From an uncultured Lachnospiraceae bacterium (GTDB lineage Bacteria; Bacillota; Clostridia; Lachnospirales; Lachnospiraceae): DNA of 45,337 bases. A program made the position numbers and the translations under genes. Below, piece after piece: positions 23,763 to 31,542 of this stretch. The notes beneath the pieces are model-generated. The model was not told the DNA's origin. It was given only the letters and a program-made list of their open reading frames with translations, and did no database searches. Each line of letters opens with the position of its first letter. Within the stretch, counting starts at the first letter, position 1. Location of the stretch: contig CANSTU010000019.1 in NCBI GenBank assembly GCA_947650005.1, positions 1-45,337 on the forward strand, given 5' to 3'.

Positions 23763-24524
23763 ATGAAAGAATGGAAAATAGACGAGTTGACGGTACGACG
23801 TTATGAAACGAGGGCGGAAATGGGGCGAGCGGCGTCCAAGGATATTGAAGCGGCCATCCGGGAGGTTTTGGATCAAAAGGAAACCTGTAATATGATTTTC
23901 GCGGCGGCTCCGTCCCAGAACGAAGTTTTGGCCGGGCTGCGGGAGGCAGGAGTGGACTGGACACGGGTTCACGCGTTTCATATGGATGAGTATATCGGCC
24001 TGCCGGACGGGGCTCCCCAAAGCTTTGCCACCTTTTTAAAAAATGCGCTGTTTGACGCACTGCCGTTTGGGAGTGTGGAATACATCGACGGAAAAGCCCG
24101 GCCGGAGGAAGAGACGTGCCGCTATGGGGAGCTTCTGCGCAGGAATCCCTGCGATATCGTGGTGATGGGAATCGGAGAAAACGGCCATCTGGCGTTTAAT
24201 GATCCGGGCGTGGCGCTTTTTGAAGATTCGGAAACGGTAAAGGTGGTGGAGCTGGATCAGGCGTGTCGGATGCAACAGGTGCATGACGGCTGTTTTGAAT
24301 CGATGGATCAGGTACCCCGCCAGGCCCTGACGCTGACGATCCCTGCTCTTCTTTCTGGAAAATATGCTTTTTGCATCGTTCCCGCTTCCACGAAGGCGCG
24401 GGCAGTAAAAAATACGCTGGAGGGGCCGATCTGTGAGGAGTGTCCGGCATCCGTCCTGCGCAGACATCCCAAAGCCACCCTTTATCTAGATCAGGACAGT
24501 GCGGCGGAACTGACCGAAGGGTAG
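23763..24524 (+). CDS. nagB: Glucosamine-6-phosphate deaminase family protein
   Basis: A 253-residue protein. Family motifs are AFHMDEYIGL (Asp75, Glu76) and MGIGENGHLAFNDPG (residues 135-149, His142), the latter close to the NagB GIGxDGHIAFNEP signature with Asn in place of Asp and Asp in place of Glu. It should convert an aminosugar phosphate to a ketose phosphate plus ammonia in the cytoplasm. The paired NagA-like protein is also divergent, so the two may act on a related aminosugar. The ATG follows GGGAGCTGAGC from the repeat. A terminator downstream ends the operon. Confidence 0.9.
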   Translation: MKEWKIDELTVRRYETRAEMGRAASKDIEAAIREVLDQKETCNMIFAAAPSQNEVLAGLREAGVDWTRVHAFHMDEYIGLPDGAPQSFATFLKNALFDALPFGSVEYIDGKARPEEETCRYGELLRRNPCDIVVMGIGENGHLAFNDPGVALFEDSETVKVVELDQACRMQQVHDGCFESMDQVPRQALTLTIPALLSGKYAFCIVPASTKARAVKNTLEGPICEECPASVLRRHPKATLYLDQDSAAELTEG

Positions 24525-24667
24525 GATAATCCTGTACGCGGGGTGTACCAATGGGGTCAGCTTGAGACCGGGGATGCTTCCGCGCTAAGCTGCCCTGGGA
24601 GGTAAGAGAAAGCGGCATGTTCCGGGTGCGCTGGGGAGGCGCCCATCTCTTTAGCAGACTGCATTAA

Positions 24668-24704
24668 GGCCATGTACTCTTGGGAGTACATGGCCCTACT
24701 TTTT
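24668..24704 (+). terminator. Rho-independent terminator ending the catabolic operon
   Basis: GGCCATGTACTC (24668-24679) and GAGTACATGGCC (24684-24695) are perfectly complementary with a 4-base loop, followed by TACTTTTT. The 140 bp between nagB and this hairpin contain no gene I can support. Confidence 0.92.
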
Positions 24705-24752
24705 GGCAGATAAAATGTTCTGGTAATCGTTACGTTTGGGGTAAGAATCCGG

Positions 24753-25763
24753 TTATATCTGGTTTTCCAGCAGAAATTCCACCATACGCATGCTCTTTGC
24801 GGCATCTTCAATTCCACACAAAGGCGCTTTTTTGGTCTGAAGCATTTCAATGAAATCCCGATCCTCCTGAAGATAGCCATAATATTGATGATAGGATTTT
24901 CCGTCGGCAATTTCCAATCCATCGATCACGTCGATCTGTTGCTGTCCCACGCCTGCGGAAGCGATGGAATAAATGGTTTTCCCGCCGAAATGAAGGATTT
25001 TGGCATCACAGGCGGCATCACCGAATCCCAGGTTGATGAAGGCGCTGGCATTCGGGCCATGGATTTCGAAAGTATGGACTCTCCCGCCCGTCTGATAGTT
25101 GGCCCGCAGGGTTCCGGTAACCCCGTTTGCAAAGCGCATCACAGAACTCCAGGCATTATCCACGGGGCTGTTGTAAGCAGAAGCTATCGTGGCAGCCGTG
25201 GAGGGCTCGGAACCGGCGAAATAGCGAACCAGATCCACAGCGTGCACGATATCGCAGACAAAGGAGCTCGCATAATTCCAGCATTCTGCCACGTCGCTGT
25301 TTTTAATGAAAACGCCATCCACTTGGGTGATGGGAGTGAGCTCCTTCATTCTGTTGAATACATATTGAACAAGCGGGATGAAACGGCGGTTCATCCCCAC
25401 CGCCACTTGCAGGTTCATTTTGCGGGCCTTGCGCGCGAGAGATTCGGCTTGATAGGAATTGATGCCCGCGGGCTTTTCCATGAAGACTGGAAGGCCAGCG
25501 TCCAGGCATTCGGAAACCGCCCGGAACATGCGATCCGGCTCCACCAGGCAGAAGACGCCGTCCAGCTGTTCCTGGGCAAACATTTCCCCCATCAGAGTAT
25601 AGCTATGGGGAATCGCATACTTGTGGGAGGCGGCCTCCGCCTTTTCCCTGTTCAGATCACAGACGGCGACGATCTCACAACCCTCGATTTCCGCCAGGCT
25701 GGGCAGGTGGACGCTGTTAGCGATGCCTCCGGCTCCGATTACAGCAACTTTGCTTCGTTCCAT
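24753..25763 (-). CDS. Gfo/Idh/MocA-family oxidoreductase
   Basis: A 336-residue oxidoreductase. The nucleotide-binding start is KVAVIGAGGIANSVHLPSL, the aspartate ending strand 2 is in VAVCDLNRE, and the lysine motif is FMEKPAGINSY (Glu96, Lys97, Pro98). The C-terminal domain contains FVCDIVHAVDLVRYFAGSEP, with the usual histidine and aspartate. The substrate is unknown, presumably a sugar or inositol derivative. AAAGGATGG precedes the ATG. It lies 91 bp downstream of the nitrilase-family gene on the same strand, probably cotranscribed, and converges on the catabolic operon at the terminator. Confidence 0.92.
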   Translation of the reverse strand: MERSKVAVIGAGGIANSVHLPSLAEIEGCEIVAVCDLNREKAEAASHKYAIPHSYTLMGEMFAQEQLDGVFCLVEPDRMFRAVSECLDAGLPVFMEKPAGINSYQAESLARKARKMNLQVAVGMNRRFIPLVQYVFNRMKELTPITQVDGVFIKNSDVAECWNYASSFVCDIVHAVDLVRYFAGSEPSTAATIASAYNSPVDNAWSSVMRFANGVTGTLRANYQTGGRVHTFEIHGPNASAFINLGFGDAACDAKILHFGGKTIYSIASAGVGQQQIDVIDGLEIADGKSYHQYYGYLQEDRDFIEMLQTKKAPLCGIEDAAKSMRMVEFLLENQI

Positions 25764-25854
25764 ACTGATACCATCCTTTCATAAATATATAAATAAATGT
25801 AAGTAGATTAAATTCGAGCGATACAGATTTGAGATAATCAGACAAGGGCGGCAA

Positions 25855-26790
25855 TTATTCCATATTGGAGAGCCGACATTGCCGGGAACGGGAAAGATAA
25901 TCGTCCAGACGTTCTATATTGAATTCCTTGACGATATCCTGCGCAGAAAATTCGTCCGATTCGCTCGTGAGCATTACGGCTCCCAAAAAGCCAGGATCTC
26001 GGATTTCTATTCCGGCCCCATATTTTTTCTTTGCTGCCTGCAGCTTCTCCCAGTTGAAATCCAGATGCAGCATTTCATAATCCAGATTTACGCAGGCCGT
26101 GAGGAAAGGATGATAGTTAGTGGAATGGGCGATCAATTCCCCCAGCGGGTTAATGAGGCTGCAGGGCAGGCCTGCTACCGCCCCCGCAAAATAGCTGCGG
26201 CAATGGTAGGCCCATTCTTTCTGTACCTGACCGCCATGGTACATGGAGGAAAAGAGAATAAGCTCGGGACGCTGCTGCTCATATTTTTTCCGAAGCTCCT
26301 CAAAGTTTAAGTCAAAACAGATGGCGCAGGCCACACGCCCGAAATCCAGATCGAAAACCGGCGCTTGGCTGCCGCAGAGCATTTTTCCTTCGGTGACCTC
26401 GGTGACGACCAGATGATTTTTATGATAAATCCCAACGGTTTCTCCCCTTCGGTTCAGCAGCTGCGTGGAATTGCGGTAGCTGCCGTCCGGCAGGCGGCGT
26501 GCCGCGCTGTATGCAATATTGCAATGGTTTTTCCGGCAGACAGCGGCAAAGAAGTCCCGGATCTGGTCTTGACGGGCTTCGTAATAACGGAAGCGCTCTT
26601 CCATGGTAAAATCCGGATACCGGTCACAGGCCTCGGGGACGAGGATCAGGTCAGGCTTCTCGTACAGCACGTGTGCAAGCTGTCCCTCCCAATGCTGCTC
26701 CATAGCCGTGACAAGGCCGGACAAATCCTCCTGATAGGGGAGAGAATAGGGCGCAGGGCCCAGAATGCTGATTTTGACCTTTCGTGCCAT
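25855..26790 (-). CDS. Carbon-nitrogen hydrolase (nitrilase superfamily)
   Basis: A 311-residue cytoplasmic protein with the Glu-Lys-Cys triad visible: Glu53 (LVPEACDRYP), Lys124 (IYHKNHLVV) and Cys158 (VACAICFDLNFEEL). Family members cleave non-peptide C-N bonds in amides or N-carbamoyl compounds. The substrate is not evident. The ATG follows GGGAGGTAACG, and a minus-strand TATAAT lies at 26819-26824, 29 bp before the start codon. Co-orientation with the Gfo/Idh gene suggests a two-gene unit, perhaps for an N-acylated sugar or amide (inference). Confidence 0.9.
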   Translation of the reverse strand: MARKVKISILGPAPYSLPYQEDLSGLVTAMEQHWEGQLAHVLYEKPDLILVPEACDRYPDFTMEERFRYYEARQDQIRDFFAAVCRKNHCNIAYSAARRLPDGSYRNSTQLLNRRGETVGIYHKNHLVVTEVTEGKMLCGSQAPVFDLDFGRVACAICFDLNFEELRKKYEQQRPELILFSSMYHGGQVQKEWAYHCRSYFAGAVAGLPCSLINPLGELIAHSTNYHPFLTACVNLDYEMLHLDFNWEKLQAAKKKYGAGIEIRDPGFLGAVMLTSESDEFSAQDIVKEFNIERLDDYLSRSRQCRLSNME

Positions 26791-26898
26791 TGGCGTTACC
26801 TCCCATCTTTTTATCGAAATTATACCATTTATACGGTTTGAAGTATTTGCAGATTTCCTCCGCTTATTTGTACAAAAAAAGAGCTGCGTGTTTTTGGG

Positions 26899-26927
26899 TT
26901 GTCCGCAGTTATCCTATGCCTTATAAT
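26899..26927 (+). promoter_or_regulatory. Candidate promoter for the MazG-like gene
   Basis: TTGTCC (26899-26904) and a perfect TATAAT (26922-26927) are separated by 17 bp. The 330-bp gap 26791-27120 holds this promoter, the leftward promoter of the nitrilase gene and the short remnant at 26930-27061. Confidence 0.6.
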
Positions 26928-26929
26928 AA

Positions 26930-27061
26930 ATAAAAAAGGACGTCTATGCCATAAAACAGGCGAAAGGAAACGGGATGGAAGAGGTGAAAAACTGGTATGA
27001 CGGATATTCGCCTGAAATGGGACCATCCGTATGCAGCCCCGTTTGGCGGGCTGTTGCATGA
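26930..27061 (+). pseudogene. Possible remnant of an AAA-ATPase-like/DUF1703 protein
   Basis: A short open stretch contains MEEVKNWYDGYSPEMG and ends at TGA 27059-27061. The VKNWYDGY string resembles the conserved 'WYDGY' segment of the AAA-ATPase-like family common in gut anaerobes, but only about 12 residues match and the rest of a 500-residue protein is missing. No good ribosome site is present. It could equally be chance. Confidence 0.25.
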
Positions 27062-27120
27062 GATGTAACAGAATCGGAAATCACTGGAGATCAGACAGAA
27101 TACCAAGGAGGAAGAATGCC

Positions 27121-27447
27121 ATGAAGGACATCAACCTATCCCGCATGCATGAGATCCAGCGGGAGCTGCAGGAAAAATACGTGGAGAAATGGGGCGGCCT
27201 TTCGCCCGAGATTGCCAAAGAGAAGCTGCTGTGGATGATGATTGAGGTGGGAGAGGCAGCGGATATCATCAAAAAAGAGGGCGATGCAGCCATCATGGAA
27301 AGGGACGAGGTTAGAGCTCATTTTATAGAGGAGTTGTGCGATGTAATGATGTATTTAAATGATGTAATGCTCTGCTACTCCATTACGCCGGAGGAAATGG
27401 CAACAGCCTATGAAGAAAAACACCACAGGAATATGAATCGGTGGTAG
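27121..27447 (+). CDS. MazG-like nucleotide pyrophosphohydrolase domain protein
   Basis: A 108-residue helical protein. The MazG-type metal-binding pattern is visible as two acidic helices, MMIEVGEAADIIKKEGD and HFIEELCDVMMYLNDVM, with glutamates spaced as in dUTPase/MazG-like folds. Members hydrolyse nucleoside triphosphates to monophosphates and pyrophosphate; many single-domain forms clean up non-canonical nucleotides. The ATG follows AAGGAGGAAGAATGCC. It stands alone between a good promoter and the promoter of the radical SAM gene. Confidence 0.82.
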   Translation: MKDINLSRMHEIQRELQEKYVEKWGGLSPEIAKEKLLWMMIEVGEAADIIKKEGDAAIMERDEVRAHFIEELCDVMMYLNDVMLCYSITPEEMATAYEEKHHRNMNRW

Positions 27448-27510
27448 AATGCTTCCGGGCTGGGAACAGTAATACGCTGAAGGGGACGCCTGCCCTTCCG
27501 GCAGTTTGCT

Positions 27511-27539
27511 TTGACTTTGGCGTCGGATTAGGGTATGAT
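27511..27539 (+). promoter_or_regulatory. Promoter of the radical SAM gene
   Basis: TTGACT (27511-27516) and TATGAT (27534-27539) with a 17-bp spacer, about 70 bp upstream of the coding start. Confidence 0.7.
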
Positions 27540-27617
27540 GAAAATATGGAAAAGTCTGGCCATCCTGTATGGGATGGGCGGATCGTTTTAGGATATAGCG
27601 GATAGGGGATTGCTATA

Positions 27618-29483
27618 ATGAAGTTCCTCCTCATTGCCATTAACGCTAAATTCATCCATTCCAATCCAGCCGTCCGCAGCCTGCGCGCCTGGTGCGTAAA
27701 AAGGCAGCCGGAGCTAGGAGAGCGGATTGAATTGGCGGAGTATACGATCAACCAACCGGCCGGGGAAATTCTGGCGGACATTTATCGGCGTAGGCCGGAT
27801 GTGGCCGCTTTTTCGTGTTATATCTGGAATTGGAGGATGGTGCAGGAAATTCTGTGTGAACTGGGAAAACTCCTGCCGGACATGCCCGTCTGGCTCGGCG
27901 GGCCGGAGGTGTCCTATGATCCAAAGGACGTCCTTGCGCGTCATTCCCAGCTGGCAGGGATTATGGTGGGAGAAGGGGAGGAGACGTTCTGGGAGCTGAT
28001 GGATTTCTATAGGAGAAGGATAGAAGGGGCCTTCGATCCTCCTGGCGGTCTGGATGGAATCAGAGGGATCGTCTACCGCTCTGTCCAGGCAGAAGAAGGA
28101 ACAAAACTGCGTAGTACACCGTCACGTCCTCCTGTGGATATGGACAGCCTTCCTTTCCTGTATACAAAGGAAGAATTGGGAGAACTGGAGAATCGTATTC
28201 TCTATTATGAATCCAGCCGGGGGTGTCCGTACCGATGCTCTTATTGTCTGTCCTCCATAGATAAGACGGTACGGCTGCGAAGCCTGGATTTGGTAGAAAA
28301 GGAGCTGGATTTCTTCTTAAAGGCAAAGGTTCCCCAGGTTAAATTTGTGGATCGGACGTTCAACTGCAATTCTGCCCATGCCATGGGGATTTGGAAGTAT
28401 ATCCTAGAGAACGATAATGGGATTACCAATTTCCACTTTGAGATTTCAGCGGATATCCTGACGGAGGAGGAGACGGCGCTTTTAGGGCAGATGCGGCCCG
28501 GACTGGTACAGCTGGAAATCGGCGTACAGTCTACTAATCCCAAAACCTTAAAAGAGATCCGGCGGGGCGCGGACTGGGAAAAGCTGAAAAGGAACGTGGA
28601 AATACTCCGGCGGAAAAGAAATATTCACATTCATCTGGATTTGATCGCGGGACTGCCCTTTGAAGATCAGGAAAGTTTCCAAAAATCCTTTCATGAGGTA
28701 TATTCCTGCCGGCCGGAACAGCTGCAGCTGGGATTCCTGAAGGTTTTAAAGGGCGCCTATCTATATGAACGGGTGCAGGAATACGGTATTGCATATACGG
28801 AGGGCCCGCCGTATGAGGTATTGTTTACCAGATGGATTTCCTATGAAGAACTTCTGGTCTTCAAACGGGTGGAGGAAATGTTGGAGCTTTACTATAACAG
28901 CGGCCAGTTTACCTATACCCTTCCCGTGTTGGAGCAGTGCTTTGAGAGTCCCTTTGAAATGTACAGGTGTTTGGCGGAATACGTAGAGGAACGGGGATAT
29001 TTTCTGAAAAATCCGTCTAGAGAGTTTCGTTATCAGATTCTTTTAGACTTTGCCGCGCAGAGGGATCCGAAGAAGGAAGCGCTTTATAGAGAGCTTCTGA
29101 TTCTTGATATGTATCTGCGGGAAAACAGGAAAAGCAGGCCTGCCTTTGCGCCTTTATCTTTTACGGAGGAGGAGAAGAAAAGGATGGTGGAATTTTACCG
29201 TAGAGAAGAAAGGGAGCCTGTTTATCTGGGAGATTATGTGCGTGCGGGGTATGATTCCAGGCAGATGGCCCGTATGACTCATATTGAAGGATTCACCTTT
29301 CCTATATGGGAGATGCTTCCAGAAAAATCTGGAGAAGGCCATGGGACGGGGCAGGAGATTGTGGAGGAAACGTCCTGCAGAACGGCGGATGGGAAGGGAA
29401 AGAAGAGGTATTGGTTGCTATTCGACTACGAAAAGAGAGATCCCTTGAGCCGGGCTGCCCGCCATGTTTTGATCCGGTTGTGA
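27618..29483 (+). CDS. B12-binding-domain radical SAM protein with DUF4080
   Basis: A 621-residue protein. Residues 1-130 resemble the cobalamin-binding N-terminal domain seen in many radical SAM enzymes (MKFLLIAINAKFIHSNPAVR, WLGGPEVSYDP, GIMVGEGEETFWEL). The radical SAM cluster is Cys203, Cys207 and Cys210 (RGCPYRCSYC). A C-terminal DUF4080-like region (about 400-560) follows. The reaction is unknown. The ATG at 27618 lacks a strong ribosome site in the preceding GATTGCTATA, but it matches the family N-terminus. The gene has its own promoter. It precedes nth by about 200 bp. Confidence 0.9.
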   Translation: MKFLLIAINAKFIHSNPAVRSLRAWCVKRQPELGERIELAEYTINQPAGEILADIYRRRPDVAAFSCYIWNWRMVQEILCELGKLLPDMPVWLGGPEVSYDPKDVLARHSQLAGIMVGEGEETFWELMDFYRRRIEGAFDPPGGLDGIRGIVYRSVQAEEGTKLRSTPSRPPVDMDSLPFLYTKEELGELENRILYYESSRGCPYRCSYCLSSIDKTVRLRSLDLVEKELDFFLKAKVPQVKFVDRTFNCNSAHAMGIWKYILENDNGITNFHFEISADILTEEETALLGQMRPGLVQLEIGVQSTNPKTLKEIRRGADWEKLKRNVEILRRKRNIHIHLDLIAGLPFEDQESFQKSFHEVYSCRPEQLQLGFLKVLKGAYLYERVQEYGIAYTEGPPYEVLFTRWISYEELLVFKRVEEMLELYYNSGQFTYTLPVLEQCFESPFEMYRCLAEYVEERGYFLKNPSREFRYQILLDFAAQRDPKKEALYRELLILDMYLRENRKSRPAFAPLSFTEEEKKRMVEFYRREEREPVYLGDYVRAGYDSRQMARMTHIEGFTFPIWEMLPEKSGEGHGTGQEIVEETSCRTADGKGKKRYWLLFDYEKRDPLSRAARHVLIRL

Positions 29484-29558
29484 ACAACGGTTCTAAGGCG
29501 GATAAGGTGCGATTTCTAATGCAAACAGACGGGAGTGGGTGTGAAATCTTTGATTGAA

Positions 29559-29578
29559 AATAAGCCTGATGGCTTATT
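29559..29578 (+). terminator. Weak hairpin after the radical SAM gene
   Basis: AATAAGCC (29559-29566) and GGCTTATT (29571-29578) pair perfectly around TGAT, then CTTC follows. There is no real T-run, so it may be an inefficient terminator or a structured spacer. Confidence 0.4.
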
Positions 29579-29637
29579 CTTCATATGCAATTTGTACCGC
29601 AGGCGGCTCAAATTGAATTACAGAGGAGAAAACGCAC

Positions 29638-29681
29638 GCGCGATTTTTCATCGCGCTGCCGCATAGGGCGCGGCATGAAAG
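29638..29681 (+). repeat. Hairpin pair with Shine-Dalgarno in front of nth
   Basis: GCGCGAT/ATCGCGC (29638-29656, loop TTTTC) is followed by GCCGC/GCGGC (29658-29674), then ATGAAAGGATTACTA and the nth ATG. The order of A/T-loop hairpin, GC-rich hairpin and ribosome site matches the repeat family, though the sequence is divergent. Confidence 0.55.
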
Positions 29682-29689
29682 GATTACTA

Positions 29690-30331
29690 ATGAGACAAGA
29701 GGAACGGGTGGACGCAATCCTGCAGCGGCTGGACGAACGCTACGGGACAGATATGATCTGCTATTTGGAATACGAGAACGCATGGCAGCTTTTGATTTCA
29801 ACCATATTGAGCGCCCAATGTACGGATGCCAGGGTGAATATGGTGACCAAGGATCTGTTCCGTAAATATCCGGGGGTGGAAGCCTTTGCAGAGGCGGATC
29901 TTGCGGAATTGGAGCAAGACATCCGTTCCACGGGTTTTTACCATAATAAAGCAAAAAATATTATTGCCTGCTGCCGGGCTTTGAGGGATCGGTTTGGAGG
30001 GGAAGTGCCCCGTTCGATAGAGGATCTTACTTCCCTGGCGGGCGTGGGCAGAAAAACGGCCAATGTGATTCGGGGGAATATCTACCATGAACCGAGCATT
30101 GTGGTGGATACCCATGTGAAACGGATTTCTAACAGGCTGGGTTTTACGAAGGAAGAGGATCCGGTGAAGGTGGAATATGACTTGATGAAAGTGTTGCCCA
30201 AGGATCACTGGATTCTTTACAATCTGCAGATTATTGCGCTGGGACGGGAAATATGTAAGGCTCCCCATGCAAAGTGTGAAATGTGTTTTCTGACGCAGTT
30301 GTGTCCATACTATCAGAATGCGAAGGCTTAA
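29690..30331 (+). CDS. nth: Endonuclease III (bifunctional DNA glycosylase/AP lyase)
   Basis: A 213-residue protein of standard length that removes oxidised pyrimidines and cuts at the resulting abasic site. The helix-hairpin-helix is SLAGVGRKTANVIRG with catalytic Lys122, and the conserved Asp140 is in IVVDTHVKRISNRLG. The 4Fe-4S loop has C-X6-C-X2-C-X5-C spacing (Cys189, 196, 199 and 205; CKAPHAKCEMCFLTQLC). The ATG at 29690 follows AAAGGATTACTA. Earlier in-frame codons would read the hairpins. The stop codon directly abuts a tandem hairpin-repeat array that leads into the exonuclease gene. Confidence 0.97.
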   Translation: MRQEERVDAILQRLDERYGTDMICYLEYENAWQLLISTILSAQCTDARVNMVTKDLFRKYPGVEAFAEADLAELEQDIRSTGFYHNKAKNIIACCRALRDRFGGEVPRSIEDLTSLAGVGRKTANVIRGNIYHEPSIVVDTHVKRISNRLGFTKEEDPVKVEYDLMKVLPKDHWILYNLQIIALGREICKAPHAKCEMCFLTQLCPYYQNAKA

Positions 30332-30540
30332 AATTGAAACTGCGTTTCAACTTCCCTGATATGAGTGCGTGCCTTGCACGCAGACGGGAGCAAAATTGAA
30401 ACTGCGTTTCAACTTCCCTGATATGAGTGCGTGCCTTGCACGCAGACGGGAGCAAAATTGAAACTGCGTTTCAATCTCCCTGATATGAGTGCGCGCTTTG
30501 CACGCAGGCGGGAGCAAAATTGAAACTGCGTTTCAGCCTC
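30331..30540 (+). repeat. Tandem hairpin-repeat array, 62-bp period, between nth and the exonuclease gene
   Basis: Four hpB copies (core ATTGAAACTGCGTTTCAA) begin at 30333, 30395, 30457 and 30519, an exact 62-bp period. Three hpA copies of the TGCGTGC/GCACGCA type lie between them. Each inner unit contains GACGGGAGCAAA before hpB and TCCCTGATATGAG after it. The array starts at the nth stop codon and ends about 20 bp before the exonuclease ATG, whose ribosome site (GGGTAAGGG) lies outside it. This is the cleanest example of the repeat family in the window. Confidence 0.93.
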
Positions 30541-30562
30541 TTTATGGGTAAGGGTTTATAAA

Positions 30563-31333
30563 ATGGATATGGTTCTGCGCAATTATGTCAGTGTGGATCT
30601 GGAGACCACAGGCCTTCGGCCCAAATACGATAAAATCATAGAAATCGGCGCGGTGAAAGTGGAAAACGGGCAGATTAGCGGAACCTGGCAGAGCCTGGTA
30701 AATCCGGGCCGAAAATTGGAGGAGGCCACGGTAAACCTAACCGGGCTGACGGATGGGATGCTCCAAAATGCGCCGGGGATTGAAGAGATTCTTCCGGACT
30801 TTATGAAATTTTCCAAAGATCATGTTCTCCTGGGCCACAGCCTGCTGTTCGACTATTCGTTTCTGAAAAAGGCTGCTGTGAACGCAGGATATGCCTTTGA
30901 GGCTGCGGGGATCGATACGTTAAAACTGGCCAGACGATTTTTGACCGGTCTGGAAAGCCGCACCCTGGGGGCTCTGTGTTCCTATTATGGGATTTCCCAT
31001 CGGGCGCATCGGGCCCTGGACGATGCGTTGGCAACCCATCGGTTGTATGAAGCGCTGTGTGAGGGTTTTTTTCAGGAGGAGCGCCAGGCCTTTCGCCCCG
31101 TCCCGCTGATCTGCCAGGTGAAAAAGGAGCAACCGGCGGGACGGGCACAGAAGGAACGTCTGCGCCGCCTCGCACAGGCCCATGGGGTGGAGCTGGATGT
31201 GGACGTGGAACGGCTGTCCAGGAGCGAGGCCAGCCGTTTGGCTGACAGAATCGTTTATCAGTACGGTAAGATTCGCTCAGAGAAGGAAAAGATTGAAACT
31301 TCGTTCCATCTCCTTGATCTGAGTGCACGCTGA
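30563..31333 (+). CDS. DEDDh 3'-5' exonuclease (DNA polymerase III epsilon-like)
   Basis: A 256-residue protein. The exonuclease domain spans residues 7-165 with Exo I VSVDLETTG (Asp12, Glu14), Exo II GHSLLFDYSF (Asp97) and Exo III AHRALDDALAT (His149, Asp154), the DEDDh set. Such proteins proofread or trim DNA ends. A basic, helical C-terminal region follows. The final 14 residues (KIETSFHLLDLSAR) are encoded by a copy of the hairpin repeat and are not part of the family fold. The start at 30563 follows GGGTAAGGGTTTATAAA. A second ATG two codons later is also possible. Confidence 0.92.
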   Translation: MDMVLRNYVSVDLETTGLRPKYDKIIEIGAVKVENGQISGTWQSLVNPGRKLEEATVNLTGLTDGMLQNAPGIEEILPDFMKFSKDHVLLGHSLLFDYSFLKKAAVNAGYAFEAAGIDTLKLARRFLTGLESRTLGALCSYYGISHRAHRALDDALATHRLYEALCEGFFQEERQAFRPVPLICQVKKEQPAGRAQKERLRRLAQAHGVELDVDVERLSRSEASRLADRIVYQYGKIRSEKEKIETSFHLLDLSAR

Positions 31334-31400
31334 GGCAGGCAGATGGGATCAACCTGATTTGTACGCACTCCAAGGCGTGCAAGATGGGAGCAAGACTGAA
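31289..31400 (+). repeat. Repeat copies overlapping and following the exonuclease 3' end
   Basis: The stretch from 31289 aligns with the 61-bp unit of the 8.5-kb array: AAGATTGAAACTTCGTTCC, CTCC, TTGATCTGAGTGCACGC, then GGCAGGCAGATGGGA. The exonuclease TGA at 31331 lies where hpA should be, and that hpA is mutated. A second degraded copy follows (ACGC...GCGT, then AAGATGGGAGCAAG at about 31381). No gene start follows it directly. Confidence 0.7.
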
Positions 31401-31452
31401 AAATGTTGTCCGTTTTCCCTGCATTTGCTTCATTGATTGTGCGTCTGACCGG

Positions 31453-31481
31453 TTGCAAAAAGAGAAAGTTTCATATATAAT
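31453..31481 (+). promoter_or_regulatory. Promoter of the small-protein/VanW operon
   Basis: TTGCAA (31453-31458) and perfect TATAAT (31476-31481) with a 17-bp spacer, about 60 bp before the small membrane-protein start. Confidence 0.75.
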
Positions 31482-31542
31482 AAGCACTTGAAGCAAAGTT
31501 AAAATTAGAAAAAGTCTGTGAGCAACACGGATGGGAGCGGAT

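Noticed and set aside
13737-24524. MurNAc (lactyl ether) catabolism as the operon's role
   Set aside because: The D-hydroxyacid dehydrogenase with NagA/NagB suggested it, but there is no MurQ etherase, MurNAc kinase or PTS, and it leaves the CE7 and enolase-family enzymes unexplained.
24885-25784. A 299-codon rightward frame over the Gfo/Idh gene
   Set aside because: It is antisense to a gene with all family motifs and itself shows no recognisable domain.
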